A DNA stretch of 64,000 nucleotides from Trypanosoma brucei gambiense DAL972 (GCF_000210295.1 NC_026744.1:434001-498000); one strand, 5' to 3'. Positions 30,916 to 41,885 are shown, counted from the first letter of the stretch. The notes: generated by a model not told the origin, from the sequence alone. Translations and numbers: made by a program.

Positions 30916-33900
30916 TCAAGTAGACTTCCAACAGCGCCGAACACGGGCTGCAATACATGGAAACGTGGGTTCCCACATCTTTAGGCACTCCGCCTCACGA
31001 TGCAGCACTTCATCCAACACACATGTTATCCGCCTATCCGTATCAGACACGAGACCGGGGTTACATAAGTTAAACCTGCGCTCCATTGCCTCACGGAGGT
31101 GCAACGCCACAAAAGTTTCCGGCGCTGGACGCTTGCGGCGCAATGGAGGGGTGTAATCTGACACCATTAACACAATGCGGGATGCAACTACCTCAGCTGC
31201 TGTAAGCCATTCCGCGCCCACGCCATCGCTTTCCCGCGGGATGCATCGGTAACGGATGAAACAGGTTAAAAGTAAGAGAGACCAAAGGAGAGTGTTGCGC
31301 GGGTGAGCGATAACCATGTCATCCTTCATACCTTTCAAACAGGGACGGGACACGGAATCGTTATTTCCACACAAGTTACTGGTGGAAAAAACTTTGCTGT
31401 GGCGGAATTCTTCAATCCAGCGACCGGTAGAACTGCACAGTGATGTAATGCATGTCAGAGAGTCCCAAACAACGTCGTGCAACGCACAGAGGTTATGCCT
31501 GAATTCTTTGCACTGCCCAAACTCATCGAAAAACTGCGAGAGGAAAAATGTTATCTCCTTGTACCCCACATTATGGGTAGTATGCGCATTATGGAAAGCA
31601 GCATGCGTCATTTGTGCATAAGGCACCGTCTTCGCGTCGTGAGTGACCTGCCCAATATCAGAGCCAACCATGGGGCGAATGGCAATGTTATGAAACAACT
31701 CCCCTATAAACAATGGAACAACGCGGAGAAACACACTATGGCGCATGAACGTCTGACGCTCCGCACAAGCAGCTTCTTTCATAGCGCCCATACTGTTTGG
31801 TTTTGTGTTGCTCCTTTCCAAAGCCTCACACTGCGCTTCCATGTAAAACCCCACAAGAACCGCCCGTCGTAGAGAAGCATTCAGTCGTGGGAGATCTTCC
31901 AGTAGACTTGAAACGATATTTAGAAGTTCAGCATGAGGCTGCCGGATCTCGTGCACGTCTGTCACAACGCCTTCCACGCCGCCTCCGTTACGAAGGCGGG
32001 TTCTTTGGATCACTGCGTACCGAAATGCACCCAACCAGACAAAAAAATCCAAAATATTGCAACGCAGTGCACAATTCACACAAGTGTCATATTTCAGCTC
32101 TTGCTCTTTGTCACATTCACCACAGCACTCTTCTGACTGGTCATCACTGTCGGGAGCAGGCGTCATTGACGTCCGACACAAGTCTGTGAAACGGCTTTGC
32201 AAGGCGCACCGCTCCGCCACACTTTTCGCTGGAAGAAAAAGAGCCGAGTAAAAGTGGTCAGAACCGCTGCTTCTCACCCCCGCACGGTTCAAAATCACCC
32301 CCGTGGCGAGGCTTCTACAGTTATGGAACAGCCTCTTTACCGTGCACAGCACTCTGCACGAACGTGGAATGCGCACAGCAAAAATATCGACCCCTTCCCC
32401 TCCGCGAGCACTCCTCCGCTCAATGGGACAGATCACCGTCAACAGAGAAAACATAGTGATAAAGTAAGCAGAAGAACCAGCAGTATTTTTCACGGCTGCC
32501 ATTGCTACGCATAACCACGAGGCTGCTGTGGAAAGCCTCTCTGATTCCACAATAGATTCATACCACTTCCTGCTACACCTGTTCTTTGTATCGGACAGAA
32601 GCATGCGAAGTACATGCACTAAAGGCTCAATGCTATCGCTTGACAAACTTCTTCGCCGGCAAATGTTGGGAAGAACGACGTCGATTACGGATAGGCAAGT
32701 CCCCCTTTGAAGAGACGAATCCTGTAGCATAGTGCACAAGCATATAAGATCCGCATCGTGAGAACAGCCCTGTATGCCAAAAAAATTTATGGCACGGATC
32801 TCATACCGCTCAAGTGCTTCCAAAAGCATAAACGCACACCCCTTTCTAGAAGAATTTGTTGATGTCCCCACCCGCACTGCAAGCAACTCCTTGAGCGGCC
32901 CGATAACCTTGTGAAGTTGCCGCACGGAAGATATGTGAGGAACCCCATCGCCAATGTACAACTCCCCCAATATCTTGCACGTAAGATTGCAAAGGCCTTC
33001 GAACGACGGCGTGTAAGGCTCACCCGTGTCGTTACTTCGCCCTTCAATGGACATAAACCCGTAGTGACACAGAGAAATGAGCGATCCCGCCTTCTGCCAA
33101 TTGGTATTCATCGCCTCAACATTGCGCATACTCTTTCCTCCACGCCCCTCTTCACTCTTTTGCAACATGTGAAATACGGCAACTAAGGAAATCTTAGTTC
33201 GTATTGCTGCCGCGTGTATTTTAGTAAATGAATCCCCCTCAGCCATGTCACCCCACAACATCAACCCACCCTCAGCGACAGTCCTGATTTGGTTTAAAGA
33301 CAAGGACGCCCCTTCCAAATGAGTCCTCAATCGGTTCATAGCATACAAAAGTTCTCCTTCAGCTCCCTGCTTGCCCGTGTGATCCCCGCGAAGATGATGC
33401 GCATACCGCAGTAGTGTGATGATTTGGTCAATACTCAACTTCACAAAGGGAGTACTGCACGAGCGAAAGCATTGCACTAAACGATATATAAGGCGCCTCT
33501 GGCACCTGCTCATTACCGTGCCGTGCTGGAGAGATTCCCAACGCGACGGTTGCTGATTCAGGGAAATTAGCAAACTCACAGCAAGGTGGTGATGCAGCCG
33601 ATCCACAAGCGGCTCAAGGTATGCATCCACACGTTCTAAATGGACTGCTCCACCAAGTGCAGGACAGAAGAACTTTAAAAAAAGTAGCAGAACGAAAAAA
33701 ACGGGATCTCCTCCACCTTCCATGTACCCAAACCTATCCACAACCAGTCCGTCAGCGTTAGCGCCGCTTCCGGAATTAAAGCAACAGTTGTCTTGACGAT
33801 ATGTGCCTCTAATGCCACAAGGAGGGGACAGGTCGCAACCCTCTCGCAGAAATTCCTCGATGGACAAAAATAATCCTCGTATAAGCTGCACTGAGTACCC

Positions 33901-34329
33901 ATACATATACAATGTCTGTAGAATAGACACAAAGGAGGCGAAGAATGAGTCCCTGTGGTCCGACGGGAGACAAACAACTTGGGCCTCACCTTCAACAATC
34001 TCCTTCCCTCGCCCACGGACTGCACCACCGCGGTAACAGCGGAGAAAGATTTTCAGAAGATGTGCAGTTAGAACGGGGTGACGCACATTTAACCCTGACA
34101 GTCCCTTAAGAAGGTGGGCAACATGTTTCCCCCGATGAAAGTTCGGGAGCGCTGTTAGAAATGATAACACAAATGCATGGACGTCGCGTGGAGGTATGCG
34201 CAACTCTCCAAGGGAAAGTACGGTGGTGCTTATCGTGTCCGCATCGTAGAAATGGAGGGAGCGGTATGCCTGCCGGGCCAATGCTGCCAAAACAGGGACA
34301 CACTTAGAGAGTGAAGAAAAAGCTGGCAT
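30916..34329 (-). CDS. Large protein of unknown function, helical-repeat-like
   Basis: This gene encodes 1137 residues from an ATG. I do not recognise the family. It is leucine- and arginine-rich and predicted mostly helical, with repeated short amphipathic helices (for example residues about 1-110 and 290-480), as in HEAT- or RAP-type proteins. Many cysteines are scattered, with a CxxC cluster (SEECCGECDKE, then DTCVNCALRC) that might bind zinc. The C-terminus ends in a basic segment. No membrane segment or catalytic motif is evident. The N-terminal MPAFSSLSKCVPVLAALARQAYRS could be a weak mitochondrial targeting signal. The long uninterrupted frame makes the gene real. Confidence 0.7.
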   Translation of the reverse strand: MPAFSSLSKCVPVLAALARQAYRSLHFYDADTISTTVLSLGELRIPPRDVHAFVLSFLTALPNFHRGKHVAHLLKGLSGLNVRHPVLTAHLLKIFLRCYRGGAVRGRGKEIVEGEAQVVCLPSDHRDSFFASFVSILQTLYMYGYSVQLIRGLFLSIEEFLREGCDLSPPCGIRGTYRQDNCCFNSGSGANADGLVVDRFGYMEGGGDPVFFVLLLFLKFFCPALGGAVHLERVDAYLEPLVDRLHHHLAVSLLISLNQQPSRWESLQHGTVMSRCQRRLIYRLVQCFRSCSTPFVKLSIDQIITLLRYAHHLRGDHTGKQGAEGELLYAMNRLRTHLEGASLSLNQIRTVAEGGLMLWGDMAEGDSFTKIHAAAIRTKISLVAVFHMLQKSEEGRGGKSMRNVEAMNTNWQKAGSLISLCHYGFMSIEGRSNDTGEPYTPSFEGLCNLTCKILGELYIGDGVPHISSVRQLHKVIGPLKELLAVRVGTSTNSSRKGCAFMLLEALERYEIRAINFFGIQGCSHDADLICLCTMLQDSSLQRGTCLSVIDVVLPNICRRRSLSSDSIEPLVHVLRMLLSDTKNRCSRKWYESIVESERLSTAASWLCVAMAAVKNTAGSSAYFITMFSLLTVICPIERRSARGGEGVDIFAVRIPRSCRVLCTVKRLFHNCRSLATGVILNRAGVRSSGSDHFYSALFLPAKSVAERCALQSRFTDLCRTSMTPAPDSDDQSEECCGECDKEQELKYDTCVNCALRCNILDFFVWLGAFRYAVIQRTRLRNGGGVEGVVTDVHEIRQPHAELLNIVSSLLEDLPRLNASLRRAVLVGFYMEAQCEALERSNTKPNSMGAMKEAACAERQTFMRHSVFLRVVPLFIGELFHNIAIRPMVGSDIGQVTHDAKTVPYAQMTHAAFHNAHTTHNVGYKEITFFLSQFFDEFGQCKEFRHNLCALHDVVWDSLTCITSLCSSTGRWIEEFRHSKVFSTSNLCGNNDSVSRPCLKGMKDDMVIAHPRNTLLWSLLLLTCFIRYRCIPRESDGVGAEWLTAAEVVASRIVLMVSDYTPPLRRKRPAPETFVALHLREAMERRFNLCNPGLVSDTDRRITCVLDEVLHREAECLKMWEPTFPCIAARVRRCWKST

Positions 34330-34887
34330 GAATAGAATGTCTCCTCTTTATATATATATATGTATATGAGCAACAATTAGAGCTGAAAAAGAAAAAAAAA
34401 AGATAGTCGCAACTGATTTTTTTTTAAAAAAAGAAGGTTCAAAAGGTTGAGTACACATATTCACAACCCTGCGGATTCGTATCATTGGCTCATCATGTAT
34501 TGTAAATACCACTCAGGCTGAAGAGTCGGAACAAATGACATGTCCCTTGGATAGTCCCACGTACCACATGAAAAGGCACAGAAAAACATTTAAAGAAACA
34601 ATGAGTCGCCGCCGCCGTGCTTGTCTTGGGATAATAAAAAGGCAACCAAACAAACACCCAACCAATGCCACGCGCTCACACAAAGACGCGCAACGGATTA
34701 AAAGGAGATTGCCAGAGCGTCTTCTCGCAGATGTCACAAACAAGAGCAGGCACATAAGAGTCATAACTTATAATAACAAAAAAAAAAGCAAAGGCATGTC
34801 CAGCAGTAAAACGGACAAAAGCCCTAGTCGATGTCCATACCGGCTTGGTTTGCGCACTCAGTTTCTAATATTACAGAACATCTTGCG
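34330..34887. other. Intergenic region
   Basis: No supportable gene. A (TA)n run at about 34347-34362 lies just upstream of the large gene's start. A 135-codon plus-strand frame here is antisense and lysine/arginine-rich by composition. Confidence 0.45.
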
Positions 34888-35589
34888 CTACTTTACTCGC
34901 GCCAACACCAGCGTCCCGCAGGGCACGTCTATTCTGTTGTAAAACCACAGCGCATTCTGTGCCCTCCGTTGGCCGCGTGCATCATCTGCCGTGACTCCAA
35001 CGGATGAGTGCTTCAGCAAACTCGCCACCCCGCTACCACTCAATGAATTTGAACCACTCCCGCTAAGTAAAGGCGACTTGTTAGAACGATTGATACCAAC
35101 ATTGTCACCACTAACCGCTTTGTCAACCTCACCGGATGACTGTTCGTCACTCCTCTCGCAGAGATGTACCACAACGCGGTTACTCATCGACCCCCTGCCG
35201 CCATTTATTTCGGATACTTGACACCACGTGCCTTCAAACACCAACTCGCCAAATTCACGAGTCCGCAACCGCACTATTGGATGCGGAGTCTCCAGCGTGT
35301 CTGCGTCAAACCTAAGCGCCTCTGGGGCAAATTTGGTTTCCATCCCCGAGGTCCCACCCTTAGATGCGTCTTGAGCTGAGTTACATAATGTTTCACATAT
35401 ATGCGCATTGCGGAAGAAATCGAGGCAGGGAAAACGGAGGAGAATTGTTCGTTTTTCCTCCACTGTTAGAATCTCCTCCACGAAAGATTCCTCAGTGTCT
35501 TTGCGTTCGGAGTCATCTTCTAACTTAAAATCCTTCTTAGCCTCGTTGTGCCTCAGGGACCTCGAGGTGGCCGACCGCCCGCGCTTCAT
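34888..35589 (-). CDS. Protein of unknown function, basic N-terminus and beta-rich core
   Basis: The first ATG (35589) gives 233 residues; the upstream 14 codons begin only with TTG. The N-terminus is basic (MKRGRSATSRSLR), followed by an acidic region, a probable beta-rich core (PIVRLRTREFGELVFEGTW) and a low-complexity serine/glycine stretch (about residues 165-195). The end returns to strands (FYNRIDVPCGTLVLARVK). The spacing of the core and the final GTLVL strand is reminiscent of the TFIIIC tau55-type beta barrel, but this is only a weak pattern. I assign no function. Confidence 0.6.
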   Translation of the reverse strand: MKRGRSATSRSLRHNEAKKDFKLEDDSERKDTEESFVEEILTVEEKRTILLRFPCLDFFRNAHICETLCNSAQDASKGGTSGMETKFAPEALRFDADTLETPHPIVRLRTREFGELVFEGTWCQVSEINGGRGSMSNRVVVHLCERSDEQSSGEVDKAVSGDNVGINRSNKSPLLSGSGSNSLSGSGVASLLKHSSVGVTADDARGQRRAQNALWFYNRIDVPCGTLVLARVK

Positions 35590-35935
35590 CAAGTAGAGGG
35601 TTGAGGAAAGAGGTACAGCGGTTCCTTTCAATTATCACAATTGCTCTTCCCTTTCTTTATTCACTTTCCCCCGTCCCCTCCCCCTCCTTCTTTATTAATC
35701 TTACTGATGTTGCACCGTAAATATATGGTGAAAGAGAAACCAACAAATAAGATTAAGTCAGAGCGCTAACGCTTCTTGTGAAACGGGAATGCACGTAACG
35801 GTGAATGAAGTAAGTAAGCCCATTACACGGTTCTTTAGAGTTGACATGAACAAAGAAGTATAAGAGGGAATAAGTTGGTTGTTAAACTGGGGAAAAGAAA
35901 AACACCACAGGTCGCGGCAACCAATATGCCTAAAC
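35590..35935. other. Intergenic region
   Basis: Mostly pyrimidine-rich on the plus strand in its left half. No supportable gene. Confidence 0.4.
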
Positions 35936-37090
35936 TCAGATGTTAAACACCTCAACACATGTTTGGTAGAACTGTTCTTGGGCTTCCTCCTCTGTAATAT
36001 TTGCAAGAAAGGCATCCCCCCTCTCTTCCCCCATTGTTCTCACCGTACCAACGTAAGCTTCGAGTACCTGCCGCAAGTGGCAAGGCTCGGTGCGTCGCTC
36101 ACTGCAGAGCGTCGGATCAAACGGCTTTCCCCTCCGATTGGTGGGAAACTGAGTTCGAAGGAAGCGGGCACCATAGTGCTGTTGCCTAATGTCGCACCAT
36201 GGTGCATCGGTTTCCAGCATCAGCCGATCGCGCGGAATGCTACAAACCTGCTCAGAACGTTCCTTTTCCCTAAACGCACTGCCGTTTATGCTGAAATAAA
36301 CACCTGGAATGGCGAGAAGCCGCTCCTGTTCCTCAGGACTCCCATTGTAGCTATGCACAACACCTACGAACGGGGTTTCAGATGTCCACGAACGCACCTC
36401 CTCTTCAATTAGTTCAACGAAATCCATACCACAATCACGCGAGTGAAGTATGAATGGGAGACCCAAAGTCCTGAGAACCCGAAACTGTTGAATAAAGTAT
36501 TCCCTCTGTACCTCCTTTGGGCAGTAGGAAAGCTCTGCGTAATCCAAACCAATCTCCCCTACAGCAACCACAACATCACGATTCTCATTCACCAATTCCA
36601 CAAGTTTCTTCATACGCTCGTCAGAATGGTGTAGTGAGTCATCGGAATGTTCCCCTGCAGAGTAATAAGGTACTTGGATCGAAACATCATCTTCTGCTGC
36701 AGCTTCAATAGCCTTCCAATCCATCGGCCGTGTCATCTCCGCGCAATGCGCAGGGTGCACCCCAACCGTGCAACGAAGGACAGATGGATAGCGACGGCAG
36801 AGACGTATCGCCTTTACACACTGCGGAAGGCTCGTACCAGTGATGATGATCTTCCCTACGTTGTGTTCCACTGCGCGACGCATCACCTCGTCAAAGTTAT
36901 CATCATGAACACGTCGACCCTTCCAATCAACGCCACGGAAGACGCAATCGGTGAGGTTTACCGCAGTGTCGACTAAACAAGGAACGGAAGATCCCCTCAT
37001 GTCGTCTCTAAACGTTGGGTTTATCGTATAATTAGGGGAAAAAATAAGGGAAGGGTCAGAAGGCGTACAACTACCTACGTCTAAAGACAT
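35936..37090 (-). CDS. TatD-family metal-dependent nuclease (TATDN1-like)
   Basis: The first ATG (37090) gives 384 residues; 24 further codons upstream start only with GTG. Residues about 40-384 cover the TatD TIM-barrel: DTAVNLTD (41-48), VGVHPAHC (109-116), AVGEIGLDY (E179), FILHSRD (H216), GVVHSYNG (H246) and LMLETDAPW (D295). The classic first HxH metal pair is replaced by VNLTD, as in the eukaryotic TATDN1 branch. The other metal ligands are intact, so 3'-5' DNase activity is plausible. Trypanosome TatD proteins have been linked to DNA degradation, and T. brucei TatD has been reported in kinetoplast DNA loss. A segment of about 25 residues with acidic and His residues (about 135-160) is an insertion relative to the family core. 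Confidence 0.88.
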   Translation of the reverse strand: MSLDVGSCTPSDPSLIFSPNYTINPTFRDDMRGSSVPCLVDTAVNLTDCVFRGVDWKGRRVHDDNFDEVMRRAVEHNVGKIIITGTSLPQCVKAIRLCRRYPSVLRCTVGVHPAHCAEMTRPMDWKAIEAAAEDDVSIQVPYYSAGEHSDDSLHHSDERMKKLVELVNENRDVVVAVGEIGLDYAELSYCPKEVQREYFIQQFRVLRTLGLPFILHSRDCGMDFVELIEEEVRSWTSETPFVGVVHSYNGSPEEQERLLAIPGVYFSINGSAFREKERSEQVCSIPRDRLMLETDAPWCDIRQQHYGARFLRTQFPTNRRGKPFDPTLCSERRTEPCHLRQVLEAYVGTVRTMGEERGDAFLANITEEEAQEQFYQTCVEVFNI

Positions 37091-37569
37091 ACGAGAGCTT
37101 CCGAATAGACTCAAACTCCCACCGTGGATGAAGTCACGTTTGCACGTAACGTTGCGGTGCACTCAAATACACTCAAATATAATATGCCGACGCAGCCTGT
37201 GAGCAAATGTGTGATGTCGCTCATGTTAATAAGCAAAGTCCAAGAAAATAGAAAAAACGGAGACGCACAAAATAACTGGCACACAACCGAAACAAGTATG
37301 CCTTCACTTCGCACCAACCATAAAACATAACTCATGCAAAAGGTGAGGAAACCCTCATCGAAGCATACAGAGTTGCAAAGAAAAAAAAAGGAAGCAAAAG
37401 ATTAACACTTGCCTGATGGCACGAAAAAAAAAAGACAGAGAAAACGAAAGCGCTGTGAAAGAAACCAAGTACACGAAAGGTAAGAGCGCACGTACAGCGT
37501 TTATGTAACTTCCTATGGCGTCCACCATTCCCCTCCTTTTTCCATTATACACATCCTTCACAGCTGCGC
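37091..37569. other. Intergenic region
   Basis: No supportable gene. It has purine-rich plus-strand runs (about 37380-37440), equal to pyrimidine tracts on the transcribed minus strand. Confidence 0.45.
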
Positions 37570-40197
37570 TTACGTGTCTAAAACGCTGGCGAGGGTAACA
37601 ACTTCAACAGAATCCCTCCTAGGAACCAATGGGGCAGGTGGGGACTTTGACTTCACAGCTGTCGCAGCGTCCGCTAGCCGCTTTTCTTGCTCAGCCTTTC
37701 GTTTCTCTTTCTCCATCTTTTGTCGTTTCTGTTCAGCCTTCTTGCGCTTTTTCGTGGGACTCGAGCTGAACAACCCTCCTTTCTTACCAATGTCAGCTAA
37801 GGAACGGTCGAGCATACCAAAGAAGGAAGGCATTTGCTTCCAACCCGCTGTTGGTTTGTCGTCAGCGTCGCGTCTCTGGTGAGCAATGCGTTCATCCCAC
37901 AAAGCTAACATGGAATTGCATGTATCCTCACCAATCTCTTTCTTGCGCGATAGTAACAAGAAACGCACAACAAATGTTGGGCAATCACCAAAGTCGTCAA
38001 GAAGATCCTTCTGCACGATAAAATCAAAATCTACCGGTTTTCTCACGGCAAGAAGGTTCTTGACTAGTTCAAGCGCCTTATTCACCTTACTGATAAGCTT
38101 ACCACGACTATCCGAAATGCGTGCCTTCCACATATCAATTGTTATGACAATGTCACGTACAAAACAGTTCACAAACTCATTCCAGTCCTTTGCGGCTTTA
38201 CTAGACGGATGCCGAACGGCATCTCCGAGAAACTCCATAAGCTCGGTCAAGAATTTCTGAATGTACCTTTGCATCATGCGATGCGTTACCGTGTGTAGCT
38301 GTGAAGCCTCGAAGGAACAGCTGAACTCCTCGTCGATAAAGTCCGCCATAGTGTCGAGGATTATTCGCGTTGGACTATCCTCTCCCTCATACCAACCTTT
38401 TGAGCGGAATACGTCCGGCCACTGCCCCTCCACCATTCGCTCCACATGCAATATAACCTCATCAATGTAGTGGGAAGCATGATCTACCAGAACATCCTGA
38501 GTCTGAATAAACGGTGAGTTGTCTTCAAGGCCCTCTTCCTCGTTCCAATAAGACACAAACACGAGCTCAACCGTGTCCATGTTGCGTTCAATCACTGAAC
38601 AGTCATTGCAAAAGGCATACAAAAACGCAAGTCGCCGCATCTTCCACTCCTCATTGCCGCTATTTCCACCAGATTTTTGCTTTTGCTCCATCTCCTCCCA
38701 ACGGTCGTAATCAATTAACAACTTACATTCCGAAAAGTAGCTCTCAATTGCAGCTGCACAGGCCCTGCCTATCTGTCGCATGACGTCGACTTCGATCGCC
38801 GTTGAGAGACCGGCAAGAGTTTGCTGCAGTACGGCAAACATGTCTTTTGGCCCGGTTGTAACAGGCAGACCACTAGGGCTCCGAAACGGTTTATTTCCAT
38901 CCTCCAGGACAGTTCTAGCACATACCTTACATAGTTGCACAAGATGCATCATGAGCCCGTCCACAGCACCCGCCGTCATGCAGGCCGACAGTTTGTCCAG
39001 TGCAGCGATATCAACATGAGATGTGTAGTTTCCATCCTTCAACATCTCCTTGTACCATCGCACGAAGTCGGAGGCGGCGATGAGGTCGTTTGCTTTCGCC
39101 TCCAACCCCGGGTCCGCATAAATTTCGAGCGATTTCACCACCTCCCCATGCAAGGAAACCACTACAATAGGAAATAGAGATAACCTGCTCGAAAGAGGAA
39201 TCAATGTCATTTCAAGAGCCGAAAGAATCGGCGCTATCTTCTTCATACGATCCAAATAGGCAACGCCCTGCGCAACAGGATTGGTGAACTCCGCCATCAC
39301 GTCGTCCACCCACAACTTTTTTGCGCAAGCGGCGACAGCTTCGAATATTTTGGCCTCGGTGATGAGCGGCTCCCCATCTGCAGAGTACAAGAAACCTTTA
39401 TCCTCAGTTATCTCAACGGCGCACAACTGCACGCATTCCTCTAATTGCGTAAACTCGGGTATGGACTGCACCACCGCCCCCATTCGCGGTGGATCCTTAA
39501 GCGCCTTTTGGATCGCAGCGGGCACTGAAGTTTCTCTAAAAAGTTTGTAGACACCTTCAACAAACATCGTCTGCACTAACTCCAGCTTTTCAAAGTAGGG
39601 GTCAAACGAGTTTTGGTGTGCTTTGGGGTAGCTATGCAATTCCTCTGTTACAGTCTGACGTATGAGCTGCAGCCGACACAGCCGTTTGTACACGGCGGCG
39701 AACTGTCGCTGCTCCACAAGCCTGTACATGTCTGTGTAACGCAATTCGTTGAGTACTTCAACCCATTCGATGACAGAAGTAACATTGCTTCGAAGATAAT
39801 GGAGCTCACGTAGCTGTTTGTAGCTTCCCGAAGTCACATTCATCTGGGCAATGATACTACCCTGCTTGATAAAAAGCTCGCGGAGGTCCTGAATTCGCTC
39901 CCCACTTTCTTTCACAATCTGCACGGCTCTATGTCCCTCCAACATCTGTGAGGAGGCCATTGATTTAATTGCACGCCGGAGTTCCTGTGCTTCTGTCGTA
40001 CAGGCACGTAGGAGTCGAGGTATAACTGCTTCCAAATCTTCCGCATGCGCCAACTCGTGGTTTATGGCTGTGTTGACCTCCTCCGCCAGGACCACGCGGT
40101 CAGTTTCGGAAAGATAAGGCCAAAGCTCCTCTGCAGTGTAAAATTGTGAAGAATCAAGCTCACCCAACGCAACATTAGACTGATGTGGGACCGGCAT
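37570..40197 (-). CDS. SEC6: Exocyst complex component Sec6-like (EXOC3)
   Basis: This gene encodes 875 residues from an ATG. The architecture is that of Sec6: an N-terminal acidic segment, a heptad-rich coiled-coil region (about residues 35-130), then a long all-helical body. The stretch about 130-180 (LRELHYLRSNVTSVIEWVEV) and the C-terminal helical domain with LLDDFGDCPTFVVRFLL fit the family's CATCHR-type fold. The last about 80 residues are a lysine/glutamate-rich tail (KKRKKAEQKRQKMEKEKRKA) that looks lineage-specific. Sec6 is part of the exocyst, which tethers secretory vesicles to the plasma membrane; in trypanosomes secretion and endocytosis share the flagellar pocket membrane. The assignment rests on recall of overall pattern, not on a search. 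Confidence 0.65.
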   Translation of the reverse strand: MPVPHQSNVALGELDSSQFYTAEELWPYLSETDRVVLAEEVNTAINHELAHAEDLEAVIPRLLRACTTEAQELRRAIKSMASSQMLEGHRAVQIVKESGERIQDLRELFIKQGSIIAQMNVTSGSYKQLRELHYLRSNVTSVIEWVEVLNELRYTDMYRLVEQRQFAAVYKRLCRLQLIRQTVTEELHSYPKAHQNSFDPYFEKLELVQTMFVEGVYKLFRETSVPAAIQKALKDPPRMGAVVQSIPEFTQLEECVQLCAVEITEDKGFLYSADGEPLITEAKIFEAVAACAKKLWVDDVMAEFTNPVAQGVAYLDRMKKIAPILSALEMTLIPLSSRLSLFPIVVVSLHGEVVKSLEIYADPGLEAKANDLIAASDFVRWYKEMLKDGNYTSHVDIAALDKLSACMTAGAVDGLMMHLVQLCKVCARTVLEDGNKPFRSPSGLPVTTGPKDMFAVLQQTLAGLSTAIEVDVMRQIGRACAAAIESYFSECKLLIDYDRWEEMEQKQKSGGNSGNEEWKMRRLAFLYAFCNDCSVIERNMDTVELVFVSYWNEEEGLEDNSPFIQTQDVLVDHASHYIDEVILHVERMVEGQWPDVFRSKGWYEGEDSPTRIILDTMADFIDEEFSCSFEASQLHTVTHRMMQRYIQKFLTELMEFLGDAVRHPSSKAAKDWNEFVNCFVRDIVITIDMWKARISDSRGKLISKVNKALELVKNLLAVRKPVDFDFIVQKDLLDDFGDCPTFVVRFLLLSRKKEIGEDTCNSMLALWDERIAHQRRDADDKPTAGWKQMPSFFGMLDRSLADIGKKGGLFSSSPTKKRKKAEQKRQKMEKEKRKAEQEKRLADAATAVKSKSPPAPLVPRRDSVEVVTLASVLDT

Positions 40198-40762
40198 TAG
40201 TTCCTTACTTTATTTATTGGTTGCTCGGTTGGAAAAGTCCTACAAACCTGCAGCAACTGCGGCAGCCTTCACTACACGGAAAGGAAAAAAAATCGGTGAT
40301 ATGTAGAAAACAAAAAGAAAAATACAGATACTATTTGATAGAACAGTTGCAAAGCTATGATAATGATGCTATGGGACGTGAAGTTGCAAATACCTCCAAT
40401 ATAACGTGCACGTGCGAACGAACAAACCTGTACAGATTTCCGCAAAACAAAAAAAAATGTTTTTTTTTAAATACTGTAAACACAAATAATATGAAACGGA
40501 GGTAACGGGGAAAATGGTAGCCGCTTCCAAATGGGAAAAAATCCCTGCTGAAACATTTACCACTCATCACAGACCCCCCCTCCACAATCTCGTTATCGAC
40601 ATATATCACTCACCCTCACGCTGAAATGGCCATGGGCCACACGTCAAACATCCAAATCCTTTGAAATCACGGTACGAGGTCTTAGTACAACCCATGCACA
40701 ATAAATGGAAAAAAAAAAGAAAATTCAAGCGCTTCATTCTCGGACACTACGCATCTCCATGC
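40198..40762. other. Intergenic region
   Basis: No supportable gene. Several A runs on the plus strand (for example about 40448-40456 and 40707-40717) would be T tracts in the minus-strand transcript. Confidence 0.45.
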
Positions 40763-41341
40763 TTATTTCTTCCCGACGGCTTGCCGGCGTTTTTCGTAGG
40801 CTTCCACGAGCGCATCCACCTTTTCATCCAGTGGCATATTATTTAGATCATTCTTTCGTGCCTCAATCGCCTCTGCCGAGGTTGGAAGAAGCTCAAACTT
40901 CCTGCGCTGGAGCGCCTCCACCTCGCGCGCATAGTCGGGGATTTTAAAGTTGTATTGCTCGTCCATCTTCCGCGTTTCCACAATGGCACTGTCAATGGTA
41001 TTCACAACGTGACTTAAGTTACGAGCGTTGTGAATACCGAGCGCTGCTTTACCACCAAAATAGCCTCCTGCCAGCGAAATCCAACTCGCATAGCGCTGGA
41101 GCAGTGGCAAGCGCCCGCTCAGCGAAAGACAGATGGCCATCGTTGTTACCATGGAGCCACCCATATAACCGTAGTTCCAATACGCACTATCAGCAACAGC
41201 TTGGTATTGCTCCATAGACTTGAGCACACGCATCCGATTACCTTCAATGAACACATTAGCCGTGATAAGGGCTTGGGCATCTTTATCAGCGGGACTAATT
41301 TTTGTTGTCTGCTTCTGGAGACTAAGCTGTTGCGCCCACAT
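40763..41341 (-). CDS. Small two-TM protein, probably mitochondrial inner membrane
   Basis: This gene encodes 192 residues from an ATG. Two hydrophobic, glycine-rich segments are visible at about 57-75 (YGYMGGSMVTTMAICLSLSG) and about 84-102 (ASWISLAGGYFGGKAALG). The glycine spacing resembles oligomerising hairpins such as Mic10. The C-terminal 85 residues are charged and helical. No family is recognisable and no function is assigned. The membrane topology and size suggest an inner-membrane accessory protein. Several neighbours are mitochondrial, although neighbourhood carries little weight in trypanosome polycistrons. Confidence 0.6.
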   Translation of the reverse strand: MWAQQLSLQKQTTKISPADKDAQALITANVFIEGNRMRVLKSMEQYQAVADSAYWNYGYMGGSMVTTMAICLSLSGRLPLLQRYASWISLAGGYFGGKAALGIHNARNLSHVVNTIDSAIVETRKMDEQYNFKIPDYAREVEALQRRKFELLPTSAEAIEARKNDLNNMPLDEKVDALVEAYEKRRQAVGKK

Positions 41342-41885
41342 GTTTCTTTACTTCTTTAACCTGCACACCCCACAGGTGTTGTTGCTTACCACAGGGTGAT
41401 AAGTATTTTATTGACGCTGGCGTGCACTGAAAAACAAAAGAGCTACAAGATGAGCCCCCGGTTGCGTGCTCACGTATCTTGCCTGCCCCCCCCTCTGCTG
41501 CTAGAAACGGTCACGCAGTCGTGCAGAGCTTACGTACGCACAGAACGTGATTAACGCTTATGGGCACACTGCAATGCTTCTTAAGTAGACAAATGAGGGC
41601 GCCCAACACACATTTAAAGTGTCAAAACAAAGGGAGGAAATATGGAAGTGAGGAAAACAAAAAGGTGAGGCGACAAGGTTTGAAACGGCGAAACACAAAT
41701 ACAAGTGGACGCAATAGAGCGGATATTCGTTGCAGAATGTACAGCAGCGGCATGAGACCCTTACGTGCAGAGGATGTGTGAAGTAATGAATCAAACTAAA
41801 CCGGATTCTCCAAAACAACACCTTCGCTCAACCAACTCCCCTCCTCTGCGATTCCTTGGGAAGGAACCAGATCAAGAAAACGATA
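41342..41885. other. Intergenic region
   Basis: No supportable gene. The plus-strand short frames here lie opposite the expected 3' UTR and 5' UTR of the flanking minus-strand genes. Confidence 0.45.

Noticed and set aside
34535..34942. 135-codon plus-strand Lys/Arg-rich frame
   Set aside because: Antisense to the 3' UTR and to the end of a minus-strand gene; composition explains it.
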